NCBI GenBank assembly: GCA_963710495.1
Contig: CAVQAI010000011.1
Coordinates: 372,001-436,000 of the forward strand
From: Bog-756 sp963710495
GTDB lineage: Bacteria > Actinomycetota > Acidimicrobiia > Acidimicrobiales > RAAP-2
Reading direction: 5' to 3'
Length of the DNA: 64,000 nucleotides
The notes under the pieces: generated by a model
What the model was told of the DNA's origin: nothing
Databases searched by the model: none
The model's input: only the letters and a program-made list of their open reading frames with translations
Shown here: one piece after another, positions 24,497 to 33,253 of the stretch
How the letters are laid out: every line of letters starts with the position of its first letter
Position numbering within the stretch: the stretch's first letter is position 1
Made by a program: the position numbers and the translations under genes

Positions 24497-26091
24497 ATCC
24501 GGAACACGCCGTAGCCGCGTGTCCCGTGAATCGGTTGGTTGTCGATGACCGACAAGCAGATGCCGAGGACGGACCGGGTGTCCCGGGGGTCGATGATCCC
24601 GTCGTCGTACAGGCGGGCGCTCAGGAACAGGGGGAGGGATTCGGCCTCGATCTGGCCCTCGACCATCTCGCGCATGGTGGCGTCGGATTCCTCGTCGAAG
24701 GGGACGCCCCGCGCCTCGGCCGACTGGCGGCTGACGATGGAGAGGACGCCGGCCAACTGGGCCGGGCCCATGACCGCGGAGCGGGCGTTGGGCCAGGCGA
24801 AGAGGAAGCGGGGGTCGTAAGCCCGGCCGCACATGCCGTAGTTGCCCGCACCGTAGCTGGCACCGATATTGACGGTCAGATGGGGGACGGACGAGTTCGA
24901 CACCGCGTTGATCATCATGGCGCCGTGCTTGATGATCCCGGCCTGCTCGTACTCCTTACCCACCATGTAGCCGGTCGTGTTCTGGAGGAAGACGAGCGGC
25001 AGGTCGATCTGGTTGGCCAGCTGGATGAACTGGGTGGCCTTGTGCGACTCCTCGGAGAACAGCACGCCGCGGTGGTTGGCCAGGATGCCCACCGGGTACC
25101 CGTGGATGGAGGCCCAGCCGGTGACCAAGCTGGCTCCGTAGAGAGGCTTGAACTCGTCGAAGCGCGAGCCGTCGACCACCCGGGCCAATACCTCGCGGGG
25201 GTCGAAGGGCACCTTGGGGTCGGCCGAGGCGATGCCGAGGAGCTCGTCGGGGTCGTGGAGCGGTTCCTCGGCCGGTTCGGTCGGTCCTGGGCCGAGCTTG
25301 CGATGGTTGAGCCGGCTCACGATCTGGCGCCCCAGCCGGATGGCGTCCACTTCGTCGACGGCCAGGTAGTCGGCCAGCCCGGAGACCCGGGCGTGCATCG
25401 AGGCCCCGCCGAGCTCTTCGTCGCTCGACTCCTCCCCGGTGGCCATCTTGACCAGAGGCGGTCCTCCCAGGAACACCTTGGACCGCTGTTCGATCATCAC
25501 GATGTAGTCGCTCATCCCCGGCACATAGGCCCCACCGGCCGTCGAGTTTCCGAACACCAGGGCCACGGTCGGGAGGGCCGCCGCCGAACTGCGGGTCAGG
25601 TCCCGGAAGGCCCGGCCCCCGGGGATGAACAGCTCGGCCTGCGCAGGCAGGTCGGCACCGCCCGACTCGACCAGGTTGACCACCGGGAGGCGGTTGGCCA
25701 GCGCGATGTCCGAGGCACGCGCCCCCTTGCGGAACGAATAGGGGTTCATGGCACCGCCCCGCACCGTCGGGTCGTGGGCGGTGACGAGACATTCGACGCC
25801 CTCGACCACACCGATGCCGGTCACCGAGGACGCGCCAACCGTGTACTCGGTGCCCCAGGCGGCGAGGGCACCCAGCTCGAGGAATGCGCTGTCCGGGTCG
25901 AGCAGGAGCTCGATCCGCTCCCGGGCGAGCAGCTTGCCCCGTGCCTCGTGGCGCGTGACATACCGCTCGCCACCCCCGGCTCGGGCCAGGGCCAACTGCT
26001 CATCGACCTGCTCGATCGCCTCCGACAGAGCTCGAGCGTTGTCTCGGAAGACCTCGGCGTTCGGGTCGATGGAGGTGGTGAGAACGGGCAT
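24493..26091 (-). CDS. Acyl-CoA carboxylase carboxyltransferase (beta) subunit, methylcrotonyl-CoA type
   Basis: 532 residues. Transfers carboxyl from carboxybiotin to an acyl-CoA. Shows VTGIGVVEGVECLVTAHDPTV, NLVESGGADLPAQAE, FGNSTAGGAYVPGMSDYIVM and, in the second half, QNTTGYMVGKEYEQAGIIKHGAMM and GASYGAGNYGMCGRAYDPRF, the oxyanion-hole segments typical of methylcrotonyl/geranyl-CoA carboxylase beta subunits. First gene of the operon, coupled to the alpha subunit by GTGA. The ATG at 26091 is preferred; an in-frame start at 26193 would add 34 residues unlike the family. No enoyl-CoA hydratase or HMG-CoA lyase lies nearby, so the pathway (leucine or isoprenoid degradation) is not settled. 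Divergent from glmU. Confidence 0.92.
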   Translation of the reverse strand: MPVLTTSIDPNAEVFRDNARALSEAIEQVDEQLALARAGGGERYVTRHEARGKLLARERIELLLDPDSAFLELGALAAWGTEYTVGASSVTGIGVVEGVECLVTAHDPTVRGGAMNPYSFRKGARASDIALANRLPVVNLVESGGADLPAQAELFIPGGRAFRDLTRSSAAALPTVALVFGNSTAGGAYVPGMSDYIVMIEQRSKVFLGGPPLVKMATGEESSDEELGGASMHARVSGLADYLAVDEVDAIRLGRQIVSRLNHRKLGPGPTEPAEEPLHDPDELLGIASADPKVPFDPREVLARVVDGSRFDEFKPLYGASLVTGWASIHGYPVGILANHRGVLFSEESHKATQFIQLANQIDLPLVFLQNTTGYMVGKEYEQAGIIKHGAMMINAVSNSSVPHLTVNIGASYGAGNYGMCGRAYDPRFLFAWPNARSAVMGPAQLAGVLSIVSRQSAEARGVPFDEESDATMREMVEGQIEAESLPLFLSARLYDDGIIDPRDTRSVLGICLSVIDNQPIHGTRGYGVFRM

Positions 26092-26228
26092 TCGGATGAG
26101 GGTCGGCGCTCGATGCGATCCGGCTCCGCGACGTCGGGTCGCATTGCCCACGCTGACGTGGGAAGAATAGGCGCCGTGACCGAGCGAGCGCACCGGGGTG
26201 GGAATGGGAGTCGTCCCACCGGCGCCGG

Positions 26229-27446
26229 ATGGCGAATTCCATGGTGACCCGCTCCCACCCGGGCGGGACGGCAGGGCCGGTCGCGGCCCACCCGGCCGGG
26301 GACGGCGGCCCCCACATCGGCCGTCCGCTGTCGGCGGTGGTGTTGGCCGCCGGCGAGGGCACCCGCATGCGCTCCGCCCGTCCCAAGCCGCTGCACCGGC
26401 TCTGCGGGCGGCCCATGGTGCTCCATGTGCTCGACGCCCTCGCCGAGCTGTCGGTCCACCGTGTCGTGGTGGTGGTCGGGCACCGGGCCGAGTGGGTGAC
26501 CAAGACGCTCATCGAGCACGCACCCGCGGGCATGTCCATCGAGTTCGTCGAACAGCCCGAGCAGCGCGGAACGGGCGACGCCATGGCCGTGGCGCTCACC
26601 GGCCTGCCCGACGACGACGTCGATGACGACGGCGATGTGGTGGTGCTCCCCGGGGACACCCCGCTGCTCCGGCCGGCCACGCTGGCTGTGCTGGTCCAGC
26701 GCCACCGGGCCTCCGATGCCGCCGCCACCCTGCTCACGGCGCGCCTGGACGACCCGACCGGGTACGGCCGGGTGGTGCGCGGACGGGACGAGCTCGTGGC
26801 CCGGGTGGTCGAGCAGGAGGACGCCTCCGGCGAGGAGCTGGAGGTCACTGAGGTCAACACCTCGATCTACTGCTTCCGACGCAGCGTGCTGGCCCCCTCC
26901 CTCCGGCGCCTGAGCCCGGCCAACGCCCAGGGCGAGTACTACCTGACCGATGTGGTCGAGGTGCTGTACGAAGCCGGTCACAAGGTCGCCTCTCTGGTCG
27001 TCGCCGACACCATGGAGGTGGCCGGGGTGAACGACCGGGCCCAGCTGGCGGTGGCCGAGGCCGAGCTGCGCGACCGGATCAACGAGCGATGGATGCGCCG
27101 GGGAGTGACGATGTGGGACCCCGAGCGGACCTACGTCGACGTCGACGTCGAGCTCCGACCGGATGTCGTGCTGCTCCCCGGTGTCATCCTCCAGGGGGCA
27201 TGCGTCATCGGGTCGCACGCCGAGATCGGTCCCCACGCCCATCTGGTCGACACGATCGTCGGCGACGGCGCCCGGGTGGCCTCGAGCGTGTGCCGGCGCT
27301 CATCGATCGGCGCCGAGGCCCGGGTGGGCCCCTTCGCCGTGCTGGAGGAGGGGTCCGAGGTGCCGGCCGGCGGGTCGGCCGGGCCCGGGACGGGGACGGA
27401 TTCGGGGGGGCGATCGGGCCGCGATCCGGCCGGCGGGGCGCGGTAG
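26229..27446 (+). CDS. glmU: GlmU-like UDP-N-acetylglucosamine pyrophosphorylase, short form lacking the acetyltransferase region
   Basis: 405 residues against roughly 450-490 for full GlmU. The uridylyltransferase domain is complete: VVLAAGEGTRMRSARPKPLHRLCG (UTP-binding), EQRGTGDAM, GDTPLLRP, DDPTGYGRVVR, EVNTSIYCF and AQGEYYLTDVV. The left-handed beta-helix begins (IGSHAEIGPHAHLVDTIVGDG, IGAEARVGPFAVL) but stops after a few hexapeptide turns and ends in a Gly-rich tail, so the catalytic region of glucosamine-1-phosphate acetylation is missing. It is 10 nt from prs, so no room is left for the rest. The glmU-prs order, conserved in Gram-positives, supports the name. About 30 residues precede the domain; the start is uncertain (ATG 26229 or 26241). 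Confidence 0.85.
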   Translation: MANSMVTRSHPGGTAGPVAAHPAGDGGPHIGRPLSAVVLAAGEGTRMRSARPKPLHRLCGRPMVLHVLDALAELSVHRVVVVVGHRAEWVTKTLIEHAPAGMSIEFVEQPEQRGTGDAMAVALTGLPDDDVDDDGDVVVLPGDTPLLRPATLAVLVQRHRASDAAATLLTARLDDPTGYGRVVRGRDELVARVVEQEDASGEELEVTEVNTSIYCFRRSVLAPSLRRLSPANAQGEYYLTDVVEVLYEAGHKVASLVVADTMEVAGVNDRAQLAVAEAELRDRINERWMRRGVTMWDPERTYVDVDVELRPDVVLLPGVILQGACVIGSHAEIGPHAHLVDTIVGDGARVASSVCRRSSIGAEARVGPFAVLEEGSEVPAGGSAGPGTGTDSGGRSGRDPAGGAR

Positions 27447-27449
27447 CGT
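27444..27449 (+). promoter_or_regulatory. -10 element of prs
   Basis: TAGCGT, 7 nt before the ATG at 27457, overlapping the glmU stop. It supports a leaderless prs transcript and the ATG over the GTG at 27451. Confidence 0.45.
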
Positions 27450-27456
27450 CGTGCCC

Positions 27457-28428
27457 ATGGAGTTCACTCCCCGCCGCCGCCTGGAGTTGATGTCGGGACG
27501 CTCCCACCCCGCCTTGGCCGGCGAGGTCGCCAAACAGCTGGGGGTGCAGCTCGGCGAGCCGAATCTGCGCGACTACGCCAACGGCGAGATCCACTGCCGC
27601 TTCGACTCCTCCATCCGGGGCAGCGATGTGTTCATCATCCAGACCCACTCCCATCCGGTCAACGATTCGCTGATGGAGCAGCTGATCATGATCGACGCGG
27701 CCAAGCGCGCCTCGGCCAAGCGGATCACCGCGGTGTGTCCCTACTACGGCTACGCCCGCCAGGACCGCAAGGCGACCGGCCGCGAGCCGATCACCGCCAA
27801 GCTGGTGGCCGACATGTTGTCGGTGGCCGGTGCCGACCGGGTGGTGAGCGTCGACCTGCACTCCGGCCAGATCCAGGGCTTCTTCGACGTCCCCTTCGAC
27901 CATCTGACCGCCGCCCCGGTGCTCGTCGACTACCTGCGGAGCCAGGGGAGCGACGATCTGGTGGTGGTGGCGCCCGACGCCGGCCGGGTGAAGGTCGCCG
28001 AGCGGTTCAGCCAGCACCTGACCTCAGACTTGGCGCTGGTGCACAAGCGGAGGCTTCGTGGGGCGGCCAACCAGGTGGAGGCCCTCCATGTGGTCGGTGA
28101 CGTCGAGGGTCGACAGTGCGTCCTCATCGACGACATGATCGACACGGCAGGCACCATCGTCGCCGCCGCCGACCTGCTGGCCGAGCGTGGCGCGGCGGAC
28201 GTGTGGTGCATGGCCACCCACGCGGTGCTCTCCGACCCGGCCGTCGACCGGTTGAAGAACTCGGCCCTGACCAAGGTGGTGGTGACCAACACCTTGCCCG
28301 TCCCCCAGGACCGGCGCTTCGACAAGCTCGAGATCCTCTCGGTGGCCAAGCTCATCTCCGACGCCATCGATGCCGTGTTCGAGGACACCTCGGTCTCGGA
28401 GATCTTCGGTGGCGACAACCTGACCTGA
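27457..28428 (+). CDS. prs: Ribose-phosphate pyrophosphokinase (PRPP synthetase)
   Basis: Makes PRPP from ribose 5-phosphate and ATP for purine, pyrimidine, His and Trp synthesis. 323 residues. Visible: SGRSHPALAGEVAKQLG, NGEIHCRFDSSIRG, CPYYGYARQDRKATGREPITAK (ATP-binding region), SVDLHSGQIQGFFDVP, APDAGRVKVAERF, and the PRPP loop CVLIDDMIDTAGTI. The C-terminal SVAKLISDAI helix is normal. Start: ATG 27457; a GTG two codons upstream is also in frame. It follows glmU by 10 nt, the conserved arrangement, but a TAGCGT hexamer could give it its own transcript. Confidence 0.97.
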   Translation: MEFTPRRRLELMSGRSHPALAGEVAKQLGVQLGEPNLRDYANGEIHCRFDSSIRGSDVFIIQTHSHPVNDSLMEQLIMIDAAKRASAKRITAVCPYYGYARQDRKATGREPITAKLVADMLSVAGADRVVSVDLHSGQIQGFFDVPFDHLTAAPVLVDYLRSQGSDDLVVVAPDAGRVKVAERFSQHLTSDLALVHKRRLRGAANQVEALHVVGDVEGRQCVLIDDMIDTAGTIVAAADLLAERGAADVWCMATHAVLSDPAVDRLKNSALTKVVVTNTLPVPQDRRFDKLEILSVAKLISDAIDAVFEDTSVSEIFGGDNLT

Positions 28429-28442
28429 GCTTCCCGTCGACC

Positions 28443-28464
28443 GGGACCCGCCCTTCGGGGTCCT
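28443..28464 (+). terminator. Possible terminator hairpin after prs
   Basis: GGACCC (28444-28449) pairs with GGGTCC (28458-28463) around an 8-nt loop, 15 nt after the prs stop; no U-tract. Confidence 0.4.
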
Positions 28465-28491
28465 GCCCGGACGTGCCTGGCCGGCCTGCCG

Positions 28492-28532
28492 AACGAACGC
28501 TCGTTGACCTGTCCGCCCGCGGTGGTGATAAT
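28492..28532 (+). promoter_or_regulatory. Sigma70-type promoter with overlapping inverted-repeat operator
   Basis: TTGACC (28504-28509), a 17-nt spacer and GATAAT (28527-28532) form the best consensus promoter in the window. The inverted repeat AACGA-ACGC-TCGTT (28492-28505) overlaps the -35 and looks like operators bound by TetR-family repressors. The expected start near 28539 leaves a leader of about 50 nt with Shine-Dalgarno AGGGGG before the ATG at 28590. Confidence 0.6.
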
Positions 28533-28589
28533 GGCGCCACCTCGATCGGTGGCATCGCTCGACGCTCGAGGTGTCGATAGGGGGAAACC

Positions 28590-29981
28590 ATGCGCGCTCT
28601 ACGCCCGGCCTTCGGGTTCTTGACGGTGCTCGTCCTCGTCGCTTCGCTGTTGGCGGCCTGTTCCTCGGGCAGCGGCACGGCCACCAGCACCACCAACGGC
28701 GGAGGGGGATCTGGCACGGCGGCTCTGACCGCCTCCCAGCGCCCGGCCTACCTCGTCTACTGGGACCAGAACGAGGAGGTCGACTTCCTCTCCATGCCTT
28801 CGGGGACCACCGGCATCCTCATGCCGCCCTGGGACCTCAACGGCCAGGTGTGCGTCCTGCCCGACGGCTCGGCCCGATTCGTCGGTGGTTACGACCCGAC
28901 CCAGCCGGCGCAGGACAATGTGGGCAGCCTCCTCCCGTACAAGCAGCCGCCCATCGGGGAGGAGCTCGACCGGCCCAACGGCTCCTTCAGCGGGCAGACC
29001 ATGTACGTGCCGGGACCCTACAAGTACGCCGGCCAGACCATCGGGGGTGACTCCCCACGGGCGCCCGACGGCTCGTTCAACTCGGCCAGCACCTATACGG
29101 GCTGCGTCTTCGACCAGCACGGGAACCTGCTGGCCGACGACATCGCCACCGCCCAGGGCTCCTTCCCACCACCCAGCGACGGGCGCCTGGTCGAGTGGTT
29201 CGCCCCTTCCTACAAGCAGGCCTGCATCGTGACCGGGCCCACTGCCGGCGGCACCGGCCCACACCACGTCGACGGGACCGGGGGACTGAGCGAGCCCGGC
29301 ATGCTGGCCCTGGCCAACAACGGGGACGTGCTGATGCCGGTGGCCGGCGCCCAGAGCGTCGTCCGGATCGACCACACCAGCCTGCCGGCCGGACCGTCCG
29401 AATGTCCGGGCGACCAGTATCCGGCCGGGCGGCTCAAGACGTCCGTCTTCTTCCAGGGCAGCGGCACCACCCTTCCCTTCCCGGCCGGCATCGCCAAAGA
29501 CCCGACCTGCGACTGCTTCGCCATCAGCAGTTACTTCGGGAACCCGTCGATCCTGTGGGTGGACCAGAACGGCGCACCCGTCCCGGGCCATGCCACCATC
29601 CCGGGCGAGACCATCGCCCAATTGGGGCAGAACCCCAACGGCTACAACCCCTTCGGCATGGCCTTCGCCCCCGACGGCACCCTCTACTTCGTCGACATCC
29701 ACATCACCTGCAAGAACAATGAATTGAGCAACTGCGGGCCGACCGACTACGGCGGGCGGGTCATGAAGGTCACCTTCGCCGCCGGCCAGCCCAGCGCGCC
29801 GACCACCGTGAGCGGCGGGTTCGACTTCCCGACCAGCGTCACCGTATGCGTGCCGTCACGTCAGAATTGCCCCTACCCGGAGGGCACCATCAAGCCGCCT
29901 TCGTCGGGGCCGTCGGAGAACCCCGAGCACGGCCAAGGGCCCTACACGACGGCGCCGGCCACCGCCGGCTTCGGCCATTGA
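28590..29981 (+). CDS. Predicted lipoprotein, NHL/SMP-30-like beta-propeller, function unknown
   Basis: 463 residues. Signal peptide with lipobox LLAAC (Cys24), then a Ser/Thr/Gly linker. The body is rich in D-G, N-G and G-x-L turns typical of propeller repeats: VLPDGSARFVGG, VFDQHGNLLADD, MLALANNGDVLMPV, GMAFAPDGTLYFVDI. Several Cys residues (DPTCDCFA, CVPSRQNCPYPEG) suggest disulfides in the extracytoplasmic space. I do not recognise a named family. ATG 28590 is preceded by AGGGGG and a strong promoter with a possible repressor site. The stop overlaps the next gene's TTG (TTGA), so it is coupled to a second propeller lipoprotein. The C-terminus is Pro/Ser-rich. Confidence 0.8.
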   Translation: MRALRPAFGFLTVLVLVASLLAACSSGSGTATSTTNGGGGSGTAALTASQRPAYLVYWDQNEEVDFLSMPSGTTGILMPPWDLNGQVCVLPDGSARFVGGYDPTQPAQDNVGSLLPYKQPPIGEELDRPNGSFSGQTMYVPGPYKYAGQTIGGDSPRAPDGSFNSASTYTGCVFDQHGNLLADDIATAQGSFPPPSDGRLVEWFAPSYKQACIVTGPTAGGTGPHHVDGTGGLSEPGMLALANNGDVLMPVAGAQSVVRIDHTSLPAGPSECPGDQYPAGRLKTSVFFQGSGTTLPFPAGIAKDPTCDCFAISSYFGNPSILWVDQNGAPVPGHATIPGETIAQLGQNPNGYNPFGMAFAPDGTLYFVDIHITCKNNELSNCGPTDYGGRVMKVTFAAGQPSAPTTVSGGFDFPTSVTVCVPSRQNCPYPEGTIKPPSSGPSENPEHGQGPYTTAPATAGFGH

Positions 29982-31610
29982 GCCCCGGTCGCGGAGCCCG
30001 GACGCAGCCTCGCCTCACCGGCCGGCGGCAACGACCCGTCGCGGCGACTGGCGCGGCCGTTGTGCTGGTGAGCCTCGTCATCCTGGCCGGGTGCGGCGCC
30101 TCGACCGCCGCCCCGTCGGCTGCCCCGTCATCGACGGGAGGATCGACCGTCCCGTCCTGGGAGTGGCCCACCTACGCCCACGACGCCCAGCACACCGGGC
30201 ACGGCCAGACCCTGCATCACCCCGAAGACGGCCAGGACGTTGTCGATGGCATGGACGTTCCCGACCGGTGACGCCGTCACGGCCACCCCGACGGTGGTGA
30301 ACGGCACCGTGTACGTCGGGTCGTGGGACGGCTGGTTCTACGCCGTGGATCTCGAGACGGGCTCGCTCCATTGGAAGTACCAGCTCAAGGCGCAGCACGG
30401 GGTGACCCCTTATCCCGGCGAGCAGCCCCGCGATCCCACGTCCGACGGGGGACTGGTCACCTCGTCGGCCTGGTACGAGCCGGGCGTCGCCCACGTGTCG
30501 GGCGGCACGGGCCCGCCCCGGCCGGACCTGGTCATCTTCGCCGGGGGCTACACCCTCTACGCCTTGAACGCCGACACCGGGGCGTTGTACTGGGAGCACG
30601 ATTACACCGGGCGTCCCGAGCTCCCGCCCGACCCCAACAACGACGGGACCCGCATCTTCTCCTCGCCGGTGGTGGTGGGAGGGTCGGTGCTGTTCGGCGT
30701 GGACACCGACGGTCAGAAGAACTCCCGCGGCTACGTGGTGAGCGCCTCGCTGGCCACCGGCGACCCGATCTGGGAGTACCAGGACGACATCGACACGGCC
30801 GGGAAGATCCTGAACGACGGCTGCGGCAACGTCTGGTCCTCGGGGACCGTGCTGCCCGCCGCCGGCCTGGTGGTCTTCGACAGCGCGGACTGCCAGTTCG
30901 CCGACCCGCCTCCGACCTCCGAATCGGTCTTCGCCCTGCACATCGCCACGGGCAAGCTGGCCTGGATGTACCGGCCGACGCGGCCCAGCCTCCAGTGCGA
31001 CACCGACTTCGGGGCCACGCCGAACGCGGGCCTCTCATCCGACGGGGCTGCCAACTTCCTCGGTGTGGGCTCGAAGGACGGCACGTACTATTCCCTCGAC
31101 CCGGCAACCGGTGCGCTGCGATGGAAGACCAACGTGGTGTTCGGCGGCTTCTCGGGCGGGTTCGTCGCCACCGATGCCTTCGACGGCACGCACGTCTACG
31201 GGTCGACCGCCCTCGGGGACTTCGGGCGCTTCGAGCACGGCACCCAGGTCCACTGCGATCCGGGCAATCCCCGCGACACGTCCGACCAGGAGCCCTCGGT
31301 GCATGCCTTCGACGCCGGTAGCGGGCACGTCCTGTGGCAGGCGACCCACGCCGCTTCGTTCGGAGCCACCACGGTGGCCGGGGGGATGACCTTCAACTGC
31401 CCCGCCTTCGGACCGGTGGTCCAGGTCCGGACGGCGGCGACGGGCGCTCTGCTCGACCAGGCGTCGATCCCGGTGACCTGCTGGTCGGGCATCGCCACGG
31501 TGGGGGATGCCCTGGTGCTCGGAACGGGCTCCTCGCCCCAAGGCTCGCCCGACGGCATCGTGGCGCTCACGCCGGGTGGCCGGCACCCGGTCACGCCGGT
31601 CCGGGGCTGA
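29978..31610 (+). CDS. PQQ-repeat beta-propeller lipoprotein, split by a frameshift
   Basis: The first frame from TTG 29978 encodes a basic n-region, hydrophobic core and lipobox VILAGC, then WEWPTYAHDAQHTGHGQ, the usual opening of extracytoplasmic PQQ-repeat proteins. The rest, in another frame, continues with CITPKTARTLSMAWTFPTGD and runs to 31610 with repeats of the A.D..TG...W type (FYAVDLETGSLHWKY, LYALNADTGALYWEH, YYSLDPATGALRWKT). Together this is a full propeller of about 540 residues. The switch lies at about 30195-30215; removing one base restores the frame, so an assembly error or a recent mutation is possible. A cofactor role is not shown; many such proteins bind no PQQ. Coupled to the preceding lipoprotein gene by TTGA. 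Confidence 0.75.
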
Positions 31611-31659
31611 ACACTCCTACCCCGGCACCCACCCCCAGCCCCCACCCCCGCACCTCGCA

Positions 31660-31682
31660 CCCTGGTGGCTCCCCCACCAGGG
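31660..31682 (+). terminator. Perfect hairpin between the PQQ lipoprotein and rplY
   Basis: CCCTGGTGG (31660-31668) and CCACCAGGG (31674-31682) form a perfect 9-bp stem with loop CTCCC, 50 nt after the upstream stop. It could be a terminator, or part of the rplY leader, since rplY begins 115 nt later. A C-rich tract precedes it. Confidence 0.55.
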
Positions 31683-31797
31683 GGGCGTCTATCATGATGG
31701 GCCGACAGCTGGGGACAACGGCTCCGGCCCGATCACCGGTCGGGCCGCTTCGCCCCCGGTCGTCAGCCGTTTCCAGCATCTCCCGAGGAGTTCGCGC

Positions 31798-32481
31798 ATG
31801 CCCGAAGTCACCCTCGCCGCCCGATCGGGGCGCATCATCGGAACCCGGTCAACCCGCCGGCTACGGGCAGAGGGATGGATCCCCGGGGTCGTCTACGGCC
31901 ATGGCGCCGACCCCATCCCCGTGTCGGTCGGGGCCCGCGAATTCCAGGTCGCCCTGTCCGGAGAGGCCGGGCTCAACACCCTGCTCTCGCTCGAGCTGGA
32001 CGGGGACAATTACCTCACCCTGGCCCGCGACATCCAGCGCCATCCCGTGAAGCACACGGTGAACCACGTCGACTTCCTCATCGTGCGACGTGACGAGGTG
32101 ATCAGCGCCGAGGTCCCGATCAACCTGGTCGGTGAGGCGATCGAGGTGCAGCACGGCGACGGCGTCGTCGAGCAGCAGCTGTTCACCCTCAACGTCAAGG
32201 CCCGGCCGGCCGACATCCCGCCGTCGGTCGACATCGACATCTCGGAGCTGACCATCGGGGGTTCGTTGCACGTCTCCGACATCGCCATCTCGCCCGGAGT
32301 CGAGCTCGAGACCGACATCGAGGCGACGGTCGTGGCCGGGCAGCCGCCGCGGGTGCAGATCTCCGAGGAGGAGGCTGCCGCCGAGGCCGCCGAGGAGCTC
32401 GCCGCCGAAGGGGGCGAGCCCACCGCCGGCGAGCCGGCCGGCGAGTCCGAACCCCCCTCGCCCGCTCCTTCCGAGGAGTAG
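31798..32481 (+). CDS. rplY: 50S ribosomal protein bL25, long Ctc form
   Basis: Binds 5S rRNA in the large subunit. 227 residues: the N-terminal bL25 domain (EVTLAARSGRIIGTRSTRRLRAEGWIPGVVYG, then HPVKHTVNHVDFLIV) plus the C-terminal Ctc/TL5 beta domain (VPINLVGEAIEV, DISELTIGGSLHVSDI). It ends in an acidic Glu/Ala/Pro tail of about 45 residues. The ATG at 31798 has Shine-Dalgarno GAGGAG 7 nt upstream. The gene is followed immediately and in the same frame by pth, a common rplY-pth pairing; the last codons (GAGGAGTAG) also supply a ribosome-binding sequence for pth. Confidence 0.95.
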   Translation: MPEVTLAARSGRIIGTRSTRRLRAEGWIPGVVYGHGADPIPVSVGAREFQVALSGEAGLNTLLSLELDGDNYLTLARDIQRHPVKHTVNHVDFLIVRRDEVISAEVPINLVGEAIEVQHGDGVVEQQLFTLNVKARPADIPPSVDIDISELTIGGSLHVSDIAISPGVELETDIEATVVAGQPPRVQISEEEAAAEAAEELAAEGGEPTAGEPAGESEPPSPAPSEE

Positions 32482-32484
32482 GCC

Positions 32485-33165
32485 CTGTTCCGGCGGCGGG
32501 CGGCCACCGGCCGCCGCTCGGGGACCGCCGTCGACTTCCTGGTCGTCGGGCTGGGCAACCCGGGGCCGGAGTGGTCCGGCACCCGTCACAACCTGGGCGC
32601 CGCGGCCGTCACCCTGCTGGCCGAGCGCCACGGCGGACGCCTGCGCTCCGAGAAGGGCCTCCATGCCGCCGCCGGCCACGTCGATCTGGGCGGGCACCGG
32701 ATCATGCTGGCCGTGCCCGAGACCTACATGAACGAATCGGGCCGGGCGGTGGCACCCCTGGTCCGGCGGGCCGGGATCGACGCCGACGATGCCGACTATG
32801 CCGACGGCGTGGCCCGCCAGTCGCCCAGCGGTATGCCGGCTCTCTCGTCGCGCCTCATCGTCGTCCACGACGAGCTCGACCTGCCCTCGGGGCGGCTCAA
32901 GATCAAAGCGGGCGGGGGCTCGGCCGGCAACAACGGGCTCAAGTCGATCGACCAGCACCTCCACTCCAACGACTACCTCCGGGTGCGGGTGGGCATCGGC
33001 AAGCCGCCGGGTCGCCAGCCGGGTGCCGACTACGTGCTGAAGCGTCCCGGTGCCGCCGAGCGGGAGGTCCTGGTCGCCGCGGTGGCTGAGGCGGCCGACG
33101 CCGTCGAGCTGATCGTCACCCAAGGCGCGGCCATGGCCATGACCCGGGTCAACGGCACCGGGTGA
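32485..33165 (+). CDS. pth: Peptidyl-tRNA hydrolase, apparent CTG start
   Basis: Frees tRNA from peptidyl-tRNA released by stalled ribosomes. With CTG 32485 as start it has 226 residues. VVGLGNPGPEWSGTRHNLG carries Asn25 and catalytic His35; TYMNESG has Asn83, and VVHDELDLPSGRLKIKAGGGSAGNNGLKS has Asp129 and the substrate loop. These N-terminal motifs must be translated, yet the frame has no ATG, GTG or TTG between the rplY stop (TAG 32479-32481) and ATG 32704, which would remove the active site. GAGGAG at 32473-32478 is correctly spaced for CTG 32485. Alternatives: readthrough of the TAG, which is in frame with rplY, or a base error. An insert of about 25 residues (about 97-122) is unusual. 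Confidence 0.88.
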   Translation: MFRRRAATGRRSGTAVDFLVVGLGNPGPEWSGTRHNLGAAAVTLLAERHGGRLRSEKGLHAAAGHVDLGGHRIMLAVPETYMNESGRAVAPLVRRAGIDADDADYADGVARQSPSGMPALSSRLIVVHDELDLPSGRLKIKAGGGSAGNNGLKSIDQHLHSNDYLRVRVGIGKPPGRQPGADYVLKRPGAAEREVLVAAVAEAADAVELIVTQGAAMAMTRVNGTG

Positions 33166-33253
33166 TGCACTGGCCGGGACATGTCCGGTGCCGGCTGGGC
33201 CGAACGTCGAGGCGATGGTGGGGATCGTGGGTGCAGACCGGTACCCTGCTCGG

